Part shown: in pieces, positions 12,101 to 24,100 of the stretch
How positions within the stretch are numbered: position 1 is the first letter of the stretch
How the letters are laid out: every line of letters begins with the position of its first letter
From: Plutella xylostella
Lineage: Eukaryota; Arthropoda; Insecta; Lepidoptera; Plutellidae
DNA length: 64,000 bases
Assembly: GCF_932276165.1 (NCBI RefSeq)
Contig: NC_063999.1
Span: forward strand, 7,380,501-7,444,500
Direction of reading: 5' to 3'
Made by a program: the position numbers and the translations under genes
The notes under the pieces: generated by a model
What the model was told of the DNA's origin: nothing
Seen by the model: the letters and a program-made list of their open reading frames with translations, nothing else
The model's database searches: none

Positions 12101-15100
12101 TCGGTAACCTTAGTCCTGTGACGATAATAATACTTATTTTGTGATTGTTATTAATGATAAATTATACATTTAGTTTTTATACATCGCGATACGCGCCCGT
12201 TTTATCGAACTGCAAAAAAAGGTAATTTGACAAGTCAAGTTTGTAGGTAATTTCAGTGATCGGTATTATTAACTGTATTACAAAAGATGGTAAATATATT
12301 TTTATTTGCCTAATCGTACATACCATGGCGATGAAAACATATGTCACGGAAATGAATAACCTGGCCACGGAAATGAATAACCTGGCCACGGAAATGAATA
12401 ACCAGGCCACGGCAATGAATACATATTATTTTACAAGACATGGCGATGAAATTTTTTTCATTGCCGTGACTTTTTTTTCATTGCCATAGCAAATTTTGAC
12501 CACGGAAACCACGGAAATGAAAGCATGGCGATGAAAATCAAGCCATTAAATATAAATAACAAAAAATGTATTTACTATTCGAAGAAACAAACACTTTATA
12601 AGATGAATATTTTCAAAATGCTTTCTTTTGAATGCTTACACAAGAAGACAAACTTAATTTTATAGAAGTTATATCTATCCACGGCGATGAAAGAAAAAAT
12701 GTCCAGTGACCAAAAACAAATATAACTTTCACTATAGCGCGAAAACGTGGACACCTGTGTACCTCTTTCCACGTCGAGTAGTTAGGCAACACTTGTAAAA
12801 AACGATTAGCGCACCGAGGGGGGGACCCAAGTTCATAGATAAAACAATATCCTTGATCATGTTTAGGTCACGGCGATGAAATGTAGTTCTGGGACACATG
12901 GATTTTCACTTACCGTTCGTTATATTCTTTATTTATTTGAATAAATGTATTTCGTAACAATACTTTAACTACTAATGTATCAAATGAAACTAAGTTTAAA
13001 TCTAAACACTCAATATTTTTTCATCAATGAAGAATAATACAAAACGAGATGACCTGGGGACAAACACGGCAATGAAAGATTTGGAGGTTTAATATTTTTT
13101 TGTAAAGTATCCATTAATCCTATTGATAAAATATTTAGTGCTTCATATAGATTACTATTCCACATAACCGGAAAAAAATATTAGAAAATTAGAACTTTGT
13201 TTTTTAGTACCGATTTCATTGATGCCACGCAAATTTTGGCCGCGGGAAATTCACCCCCATGGCTCTGTAAAGGTAAATAAAGATTATCGAAATCAACAAA
13301 TAGATAATACAGCGTCTGACGTAAATAGCCCCAAAAATAGAGTGGCCCAAACTTGTAAGCCATGTTTTTCAGTCAGCGGTTACCTTCGATCATTTATAAC
13401 CTGCCTGAAGGTTGGTACAAACAAGTCGTTTCGCAACTTAATTGTTAAGTTGTAATGAACGAATAGTTTTTCGTAACATGAATCAATCACAAGTGAATCA
13501 CAAGGGTACTGGTGGCCGCACTAATCTCACAACGCTAATCAGTACAATCAATCAATTACGCCATCAGTAAATATAGATCTTGGGCCGATGATTTATCTAT
13601 TAGCTACTTTATGGCGGGGCTTGGATTTCATTCGATGATTTATTATCCCTCGATGATGTTATTTTAGACAATAACTATAGGGGTATTTAATCGTACTTAA
13701 GCTTTTAGATGTACGTCATAAAGTTCGTATAATAGGCATAACATAATACAAGAACAAGTTAGGCTCGACATTATAGCGTCACATCGTGCCTCCAAAGATT
13801 TCAAAAAGTTTTGGAAGTCCACAAAGAAACTTGAGGTTAAGCCTGGACTGCCTGTGAGCGTCTCGGGTGTCAATAAGCCGGAGGAGATTGCAAACCTGTT
13901 TGTAGATCACTTTAATGTGCAGTCTCCCCTAGGTTCACCGCAGCAACGGATGGTTGATGCTGGGGCCTGTTGTGATGCTGACCTAGTTCGTTTCTCTGCC
14001 TCACAGGTGGCATTTGTATTAAGGAAAATGACCAGAGGGAAGTCACCAGGTCATGATGGCCTCAGCATCGAGCACCTTCAATGCGCGGGTGTCCACCTGC
14101 CACGTGTTTTGGGAATGTTTCTGTCGCTGTGTATGGGCCACTCGCACCTCCCACTTGATCTGATGAGAACGGTGGTTGTTCCCATAGTTAAAAATAAAAC
14201 AGGGGACGTGGCGGACAAGGGCAACTATCGGCCCATCTCACTGGCGACTATTGTAGCGAAGGTGCTCGACAGCCTGCTGGACTCTGTGCAGGGGGGATAT
14301 CTAAATCTACACGACGCACAATTTGGGTTTAGACCTGGTCTCTCCACAGAAAGTGCTATCCTTAGCCTGAAGCACACGGTCCAGTACTACACAAAAAGAC
14401 AAACACCAGTATATGCTGCGTTTCTAGATCTTTCGAAAGCCTTCGATCTTGTGTCTTACGATGTGCTTTGGGCTAAACTCCGGGAGAGACGTGTGCCGGC
14501 ACAGCTGTTGCGCATCTTTCAGTTTTGGTACCTGAATCAGGTAAACAATGTGAGATGGGCCGGTAAGTGTTCTTCATCGTACAGGTTGGAGTGCGGGGTG
14601 AGGCAGGGGGGGATCACATCTCCCAAGCTCTTCAATCTGTACATAAATGATCTGATTGTGGGGCTCAGCAGCAAGAGGATCGGTTGTCGCATTGACGATG
14701 TTAGTATTAACAATATCAGCTATGCTGACGATATGGTGCTGCTGAGCCCTACAGTCAGAGCGCTGAGGGAACTTCTCCGTGCGTGTGAAGCGTATGCTCT
14801 GTCTCACGGCCTGTTATACAATGCCAAGAAGAGCGAGTGCATGGTGTTTGGAGCCGTCAGCACCTGCCTTGATAGTGTGTCCGCTATTACCCTCAATGGT
14901 GCACAGTTGAAGCGGGTACATGAGTTCAAGTACCTCGGACACCTTGTGACTGACGACCTCAAGGACCATGCTGACGTTGAAAGGGAACGCAGGGCGCTGG
15001 CCATCAGATGCAACATGCTGGCTCGCAGGTTTGCTCGTTGTAGCAGGGAAGTCAAAATTTCGCTTTTTAAAGCATACTGCCAAGTATTCTACACGAGCAG

Positions 15101-18100
15101 CCTTTGGATCAGCGTCACGCAGAAGATGATGAGCGCCCTGCGAGTCCAATATAATACTGCAGTGCGTCGGGCATGTTCACGGAGGCGCGCACTGATGACT
15201 TTTATGCCATTATGCGAAAGAGGGCGGCCTCATTGCTCTGCAGGGTGCGGGCCAGCTCCAACTCCATTCTGAGGACAATAGGCGGGAGCTACGACTCGCC
15301 CATCATGTGCCATCTGGCTGGGGTATTGGTCAAATACATATAGTCATTTACCAGTACCCTGGTTATAGTTGTAATAATTATTAATAAGTTGTACCTGTAA
15401 ATGTGTGTAGAATTAGGATACTAACATAGAATAAGAACATTGTTACTAACACATTGGGCCTAAGTTGTCTATTTAAATAAATAAATTATTATAATACCAA
15501 TAAAACTGATAAATCATATAAATATTGAACTGTTGTTAACATCGCTAGCAGCAGTGGAAAACTGTGAGTCAAAATTTAAATTCTTTCCTACACAAGTCTT
15601 CTGAAGTTTCAGCTTCATAAACACGCAATTAAAAACTTAATTACAATGGCGAACGTCTGCCACAAATCTCAGTAGCAGTTAATCTTGTATATGAATACCC
15701 GAGAGGGTCCCAGCGCGACGCTTGAAGGCAGTGGTGACAATTCTAATTGGACATGTAATGTGTGCTGGGAGCTGGGGCACGGAGTTGTACAGTAAAGTGA
15801 TACTGATACTTTATGTACAGATTGTACTTACTACAGTCACTAAGTTTTCCTTAGAGAATTCCAGCACAAAAGTATCCGTATTTTGAACACATAAAAGCGT
15901 AACAAACCGTAGCTGTGTTTCGGATGAAAACAGAATTATAGAAAAAAATACTTCAGTTTTAATTATTTACCTATTTGTATTCATATTCATATTCATTTAT
16001 TGATAAATAAGCATTACAGGTCATTAGAATTAACATTACATTAAATTAATTATCACAATATTATAGTATTAATAATTTCAAATAATTATGTTTAAATGAA
16101 TACATCGTCCAATCGTCATACACATTGTTAGTAGACACACTAATAATAGGTATGTTAATTAAAATATATATTATTTTAAAGTTATAAAAGTAAGTAGGTA
16201 CCTATCTTATATTTAATACAACATATTATATACATCACTTATGAGTCTAAGAATTCTTGCACAGAGTAGTACGCGTTTTTTTTTTTTGGCAATAACTTCG
16301 TAAAATGTGTTTGATTGGCGGGATAAATATGCGGGGTTGGATATGTTTGTGGCAGAATAATATAGTACCATGGACTTATTATTTAGAGATGCGAAAATAA
16401 ATAACTGATGTATTCTATACAAAGTCCTTGTGTATTCTTCCTTTGTGTGTCAAACATATTTCAGTTAGATAAGGAAAGAAATAGTTAATATTTAACGAAA
16501 GATTTTTATCTTTTAAAAACTAAAAAGTTATCTTAAATCTAAGAACAAAATGGCCGACTACCGGAAGCAGGAAGTGGCGAACGTGAGTTAATTTACGGTC
16601 GACACCAGCCAGCTTATCTGTCAACCCATCTGAAGAACCGCGGAACTTTGTCGGCAGTTCCAGATCTGATTACGCTGCTCAAAATGTTGACTAAACTTCA
16701 CAACTTCAGCTTGATATTTAAACTGTTCTTCTACATTTTAGATAGGTACAGGGTATTGGGAGATAGGTTAAAAAAAATTAGCATGAAGAGGGCGTGAAAC
16801 GTGGCAATTTTGGGAAAAACGCTTTCAAACGGAAGTTCTAATAGTTTTTCGGCGCTGGTTGGCCTTACACTTCACCTTAAGCCTTGATAAACTTTCGTGA
16901 TAAAAGGCATGAAAACGATTAATTTGCCAGATTACCGCAGTGTTTAAAGTTGAAGGTTACACTGGCACGAGGTTATTGGTTTGCTACGATTTCAGCTGAA
17001 GTGACAGAAAGCGACATAAAACGTCTAAACACTTTCAGCTGTGTCATTTGAAGTTAGTAAAAAGCGCGTCAATTCGGGGAATTACTCCGAGTGCCGCTGG
17101 CAGCCCCGAGCAGGGAATAAACTTGGAGGAGCGGCTCGTAACTCGGTATCGGTTGTTTTCTACAATTTCCACGTCGGGCCGGCGTTCCCTGATAGTTTCC
17201 ATTTGCCGTGTAATTCGAGGTCCTCCGGAAAGCAGCCAAGCGTGTTTTTTTATACCGGATAAGCATTAACGGCGCTTTTGTTTTGGCTCGCGAAAGGTTT
17301 TGTAACGTATAGTTATGTTTTTAAACGACTGGATAAAGGTATGTAGAGAGAGATATGGTAGGTATATCGACTTGATAAACCGAAAATGCACATTATGATA
17401 TACCTACATTATTCTGAAACTTACAGCACAGTCATAATACAATGACCGATGCAAACCGATAACAATGCCTTAAGATGTACGTAGCATGGTTCTACTACCA
17501 TCTACCATATTTCACAACAGTTATCATGCCGGTAAAACATATTTTTTTCGTGGGAAAGCATCCAATATGACTTTTGCAGATAACATAACCTTTTTATCTG
17601 ACCTTAATTTACCTCCGCGGGTACATTTCCGCAGACGCCGGTCTGTAAATCTAAATGACGGGAAAAATACATATCAAGAGACGGAACGTGACAAAAAATA
17701 TAGAGGTAGGCCACCATTTTAAACATCAAACCGATGTGTGCCAATATGTGCTCAGGACTTTAGAAATGTTTCGCAAAAAATACGGCACAGAAGTTCGCAA
17801 TCTTATTAATAGTTGAAAAAATAGAAAAAAGAGCAACAAAGTTTTTCCCTTCAGGGTCTTTGGGGTATCGTAATTCAAAAAGTTAGATCGGTTTTAGACA
17901 TCGCTCTGGCATAGCTTAGATATTTAATCATTGTAATCATAAATTGAGTCTAATCGTGATAAAAACTATGAACAGCTACCAATTCCACTCACAAAAACCT
18001 CACATTTATTTTCCAACAATCGTTGCAATCGACAGCGTCCAACATCATTACAACCAACTTTTCGATCCAACAGTGCAACGTTGTGCGGGGTGTTGGTGGC

Positions 18101-21100
18101 CGTGTGCGCCGCGTGCTGGCCGCGCTCGCGCCCGCTGGACAAGCCCGACGACACGGCACCCTGCCCCCGAGGCGTCTACACGGTCAGCGCCGACGCCCGC
18201 ACCACTCTACATGTGCACCAAGTAAGTGACCTACTATTAAGTAGCTGCTTTCATCGATTATGCATAGAAACTGCATGGGAGGCGGCAGCTGTCTGTGGAA
18301 GTTATCGATTGACTTATGGTTTTTTAAGGTCGACATGCTAGAAGTCATGTTTAATGTTTTTTAACTGACGAAGGTTTTCTATGTCTTCGAGTATTTAAGT
18401 TTTTAATACACATATTTTGAGACATAAAATGTAACCAAATTTAAAGGGTTTTTTAGTTACATCTCAAAGAGGGAAACGGTCATACGATATGCAAATTACC
18501 CCAATGTCTAGTGCGATATCTTGTGGGAGTAACATAAATGTAGAATCCACATTTACATACCACTTGTAACATAATAAGTATGCTAGCTTATCTAGTCGAA
18601 GCAATCAATAGTTTACATAACTATGCGAACTAGGGGCATAGTTATCGGTATCCCCTCCCAAGTTAATCAAATTGAAGGACTATACTGCTACTTCAGCAGA
18701 CGGTAGATTATAATCTTCCATACACTACACATTCTTGTCTTAACCAGTCAAGACGCAGACATAGAAACAGTATGTGAACTACCGTATACAGAGTTTAGTA
18801 AATAAGTAGCATACAAATCCGCGATTTACGAGTACATTAACACACAGCGATTATTTGCTAGGAAAGATGTTGCTACGATTTAAACACTCCAGAAGTCACA
18901 TATTATATATTCTAATACGGATTAAATAAATTTACCAAAAAAACAAACATAATGTTAATTGCATTTCAATGTTTTACCAATTACACTGACGATACAAGTT
19001 AAATGCATTAGAGTTCTAAATTTAAACAGCATTTTTTCGCAAGCAACGGCACTTAGCAAGTGTATCGAGTATCGATCATGGGTACTGTTGGTCTATCTCC
19101 TCTATGGACAGTTTGCGCTATACCTCTTTGTAATCACGTCAGGGTGAAGGGTCATCAATTTGCTCGCCTGATGTTCCACTGTCGAGTAAGCCAAGTGTCC
19201 AAGAGACAGGGATATGTATCAGTTCTCTTCAAGATCGTGAATATAATGTTGTGCTCTAATATTGATTTATATTATAAGCTTTAAAAAACTAAAGAAAAGG
19301 TGTAACTCCAAATACACTGCCAGTAAAGTTTATTACTTACAAAAACAAAACTTACAAAATTCGACAAACAGGAAGAGATATCTTTGTATATGATTTGTCT
19401 TTAAATGCCTGTATTTTTATTCTATAGTTCGTTATACCTACATAGTGAGAGGATAATAAACTTAATTAGTTGAAATATTCAAACAATGTAAGTTTCCTCA
19501 TGTTATGTCAGAATATGTTATCATAAAAAGGTTTAACTTATCCATGTACATAATATTTATCTAATCATCGACTATTAATTCATAGCGCCAGAAGCTCAGG
19601 TGTCTAGGCTTCAATGCATTTCCTAGGTCCCTATTCATACGCAAAGCACTGATATCGATATTCAAGTGCATTCATGGATCCCTCTATATGAATAGCAATT
19701 CATACATAGGCTTTTTAATATCGCCCGGAAAACCGCATAGAAAAATATGTTACGTTGAAATTTTCCATCTTGATTTGTAGAGTTTTTTAATCACCATTGA
19801 AATGAAACTAGTTATTAGAATATCAAACAATTTGTTTTGTTGGGATAGTTATGTGGGATGATTTGAATAGGTATCTGAAAATACTTATATAGTCGCTCTC
19901 TCGTCAGTTCTATCCTTGTTCTATCACAATGACCCTCGCGCCTCAATGTACGGCTGGTGCATTCTGAGCAGTCAGCTACTGACCACTTATGCGACTGGGT
20001 AATTCAACATTTTCACTCGCAAATCAGCACGGTGGAAAATGCCGACACGCTAAGTGCCAATTTCTCCATAGTCGGTTAGATTAGAGCATAACCAGGGAGT
20101 AGTGGTTGACTTTTGACACATCTGTCATTAATTTTGTATATTTTATAAGAAACCCACGCTATTAAGCAACCTCTAAATGAGACGGAATATCTTTGCCAGC
20201 ACTACGCCACAGACCAATAGCTACCAGAACAAATATTTGGTAATCCAGAAGCGGTAATGTTACACAAATAAGCTAAGGCGAAGTGAATGCCACAACAACA
20301 ATAGAATCGTTGCAACAAAACAAGCTCCTAGTTTGGCGTACATTGCGTGCATAGTTGACGGGTTTAACAATTTGTTGGCTGTATAGAAGCAAGAGTATGA
20401 AAAAGTTTTTAAGCTGCTGGATTGTTATGAAAGCTCTTTGTCGATAAGGGAGTGCTTTCGTGGGATGTTGTTACAAACATCGTTATTTTATTTACTTTAT
20501 AATAATGAAAAAAGAATAATATGAATAAACGTAAAATTTTATATAGCTGATGCCTAAAACTATTCTAAAAACTTTTTGATTTGGTCGTTAAAGTAAGATA
20601 TGGTTCAGAGGAAAGCGGCAGTAAACGAAATGAATTTAATATAAACTGCAAACTATCATACTTTAAAATTGCAATAACTTTATAAATACATAGGCAGGAC
20701 TCTTTTATCGTTTAATATATTTTCAAATAGGTTATATAAAAATCGTTGTTGTGTACGTTAATAAATAATTCTGGAGCGACTTTCCGCAAAAAAAAACTTT
20801 TCTAAACGAACGTATTTGTAACGTTATCCAATTTAATCAAAAATACATACCATACATAATACCTTAGAATATAGCAATAACAATAAGTAAATAAATAATT
20901 AATTTTATGTAAATATTTTTCATAATAATATTGGGAAAGAAAAACAGCGAAAATTCCTGAAGCGTATCTTCGTAGCTCGTAGCACGCTACGATCCGCTAC
21001 GCCGTAGCCCGTAGCACTTTATGGTGCTACGAAATAATGAGAGTGCATTTCGCGCGTTCCACCAGATAATTTAATTATTTTCTTAGTGAGACGCAGTGTG

Positions 21101-24100
21101 AGCAAAAATTACATAATAATTAGAAACCTCATTATAGTAGGAAGCGAGAAAAGTTACTGCCCGCGCCTATTAAATTTGAAACATATTATACGTTGACTTA
21201 AATAAATACCAAGAGAAGAATATTTTTTAAAACTTCATTAGTTATGCGATTCCGGTTTTGATGCCCAGATGGGCCAAGTATACGTCCAAACATTACAATA
21301 GTTAAATACTGTACCAGACACACACTTGTATTACAGGTCTGTGATACCAGAATAGTTTTAAAGTAGCTATATTTATATTTGTTGTCGACTGTTTAATGTT
21401 TAAACATGGCGTGATGATTATATCCTTCAGAAGATATTATTGTTAGTGATAGGTGCCAGTTAATTATGAATCACATAAATGGCAGTCGACATGCCATCCA
21501 CTCTTCTGTACCTACGGGTATGAATGATGTAGGTTGAGGCAGATTATTAAATCGTTTTTGAATTAAATCTATAGACTGAAATCTCATTCTTTAACCACTG
21601 TACCAAACAATTTAAGAGTATATCTCTGTGTCTCAATTTCAGTAAATAAACTTCTCTCCTCTCAGCCTATCGCACTACCAACCACTTTCTCGACACCACC
21701 AAAGGTTAACTGGTAGAGAATGCTACTAGCATTAAGTTCGCCTTTGTACAATGTTTTTATGTGCAATAAAGATTTTATAATAATAATAAGAAGAAAGAAA
21801 CCCTAATTCTACCGTCTACACTTTTGGTGTATACATGTACGGCTACAATCACGGGCAATGCAAAAGTTCCAGTTCCACTCACAAAATTCTAACATCAAAC
21901 AACCTTAATTTTTTCAAACTTTTAATTTAAAATTTGAACAAATTCTAATCATTTTTAGTTGGTAATATCCTGATGCTCTTTTAAATGTACTTCAATGTTG
22001 TAGAAGCCGTCATTAAGCTAGCCTTTTTCATCTAGGAGTAATTTTGTGCTTTTCTCGTGGAACCTTTTCATTGCACGTGAGTGTATGTAGTCAAAGTTTT
22101 CAAATTATTTATTTTAAAATATCTAAATATCGATCTATGCCAGTTGACATCTTGGTCTGCTGAAGCAATTCCCGTGATGCATCTACTTCCGGCCCGGGAT
22201 TGCTCAATATCCGGCCTGAACCGCAACCTTATTGCAAAATACTATATTCAGTTATGATAAATTATGTATAAATTTGTCATTAATCAAAATCACATTTCGG
22301 TTTACTGGTTAATTATTGACTAAATGCATTTTAAACTGGATTTATGGTGTCTGTTTTCGAACTGTTATGCAGTAAGGATCTATGTCAAATTTATTTGAAG
22401 GAATGTATTTTAATGTAGGTACCTATCAAAATTTTTTTTTTTTGGCTGAAGTACCTACATTTGGATTTGCAATTATAAAATATAGATAATGTATTGACAC
22501 TATACTATCACATCTAATCTTAACGATACCCAAACCCCAAATCAGTACCCTACCCAAAAAAAGAAAACACAAAAGGAGAACAGTTAAATGTAACATTTTT
22601 GACTTCATCGACTTCGTAAATTGAGCTGTATGGTAGTGATAGGCGTCCACTCGGAGGTCACTCTAGCTAACGAAAAACTTAAGTTTTGGAGCAATGGTGC
22701 GCGCTTATCATGGTTAGATTATAATAATATCTCCTTACCCACAGTCAAACCATATTAACATTTGGTTTTGTGGGATGTATGTAATAGCATAAGTTGTTTT
22801 CTTTGAATAAAGATTTATTCTTCTTCTTCTTCCTTGTGTTAAACGTGCCGATAGCATGACACCATCTCCCCTTAGATCTAGAGTAACCCTTTTGTACACA
22901 ATGAGGGCAATACGTCTCGTTATAAACCCGACTGTCTGTCCGGCGAGCCGTGGCCGGATCCGGTCAGTCCGGGTTTGCCGGTTTAGTTCCGGGGTTTTGT
23001 TGTTGGGCGTCTAACTGTGTTTTTTTTATTTTTTTCGGCCAATTTATTATACTACATAATTATCTGTATGTACTTAATATTATGTATTACTAGCTGTTCC
23101 CGCGCGCTTCGCTTCGCCTTAAAAAGTTTTCCCGTGGGAATTCCGGGATAAAAAGTAGCCTATGTTCTTTCCCAGGGTCTAGTCTAGACCGTATGTATAC
23201 CAAATTTCAATAAAATCCGTTCAGTAGTTTTGGCGTGAAAGAGTAACAGACAGACAGACAGAAAGACAGACAGACACAGTTACTTTCGCATTTATAATAT
23301 TAGTTAGGAAGTTAGGATAGTTAGGATTAGGATGTCAGTCAAATATGTTGGCTTTAAAAGAAACATACATTATTCAGAAAGACTTTGATAGATTGTAATG
23401 AAATTTTACAATAGCTTTATTTGAAACAGCTAGCAGTTGGAACATATCATTATCAATTATATACACTATGTTTAATTCACCGTCGAAGGTAATTAAACCA
23501 CTTTTTGAACGCCACTCGCGAAGAGGTTTAATTCTTCCAACCAGTTTCCGCTTTCCGCCGCGCGTGGCGCCACACGTCAACGAGCGCATTTACCCTGATT
23601 ACACGCTTACCGTTGTAACTGCATTCACATCCACTAGTCCCCCACACCGCATTGGCAGACCTCTCTCCATAATCCTATTCAATTGCATCACAGACTATTT
23701 TCGTCTGACGGTATCAGATGCCAAGTGACTAGTGCTATGAATGGAATATGCACGAGGGGTTAACAACCGCACGGCGATATCCAGGCTTTGTTTACTTGCA
23801 TATTAAATAAGCTAATAGTTTTAATTAATTGAGTTTACGAGTGTCTAAGTGCTTTTAGTATCGAAAAGAATGGAATGCAGAGCTGTTATATAAATGAATA
23901 AAGGCTGTTTTAATTAATCAATTTGTCAACACGTTACTTTGTACTACTAACACGCGTTGTTGCTAGCCATCAGGAAATTTCTGTTGTGGGTTTTTTAAAT
24001 ACAATATTTAACCTTGACATTTAGGGTTTCACTTTCATACGTTCATATTTCGAGTGTTTTGGAAAAATATGCGCCCTGAAATAGACTCCTTAAATACACA

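Larger units (their letters stand above)
11127..12190. mobile_element. Terminal-inverted-repeat element carrying RTE insertions
   Basis: The left end (ttataaaaacgaaatgttta, then atttcacattaata) and the right end (tattaatgataaattataca, then tttagtttttata) are inverted copies over about 40 bp with few differences. The right end and the interior block at 11715-11960 (caccta, ctcctcctcgctt, ttttggtgctaggg) recur at 41500-41880. Two RTE-like fragments (11236-11625 and 11967-12128) sit inside. No transposase is visible, so this is a non-autonomous element of unknown superfamily. Confidence 0.55.

Noticed and set aside
12256..12489. Heptad-repeat protein frame (NNLATEM repeats)
   Set aside because: The repeats come from the 21-bp DNA minisatellite. 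The sister array at 10845-10990 has stops in the same sense, so a coding role is unlikely.
14574..15149. Three 77-111 codon frames on the - strand
   Set aside because: They are shadows of the + strand reverse-transcriptase sequence.
23374..23728. Overlapping frames on both strands with moderate GC
   Set aside because: No family signature, no consistent splice sites, and the two strands are equally open.
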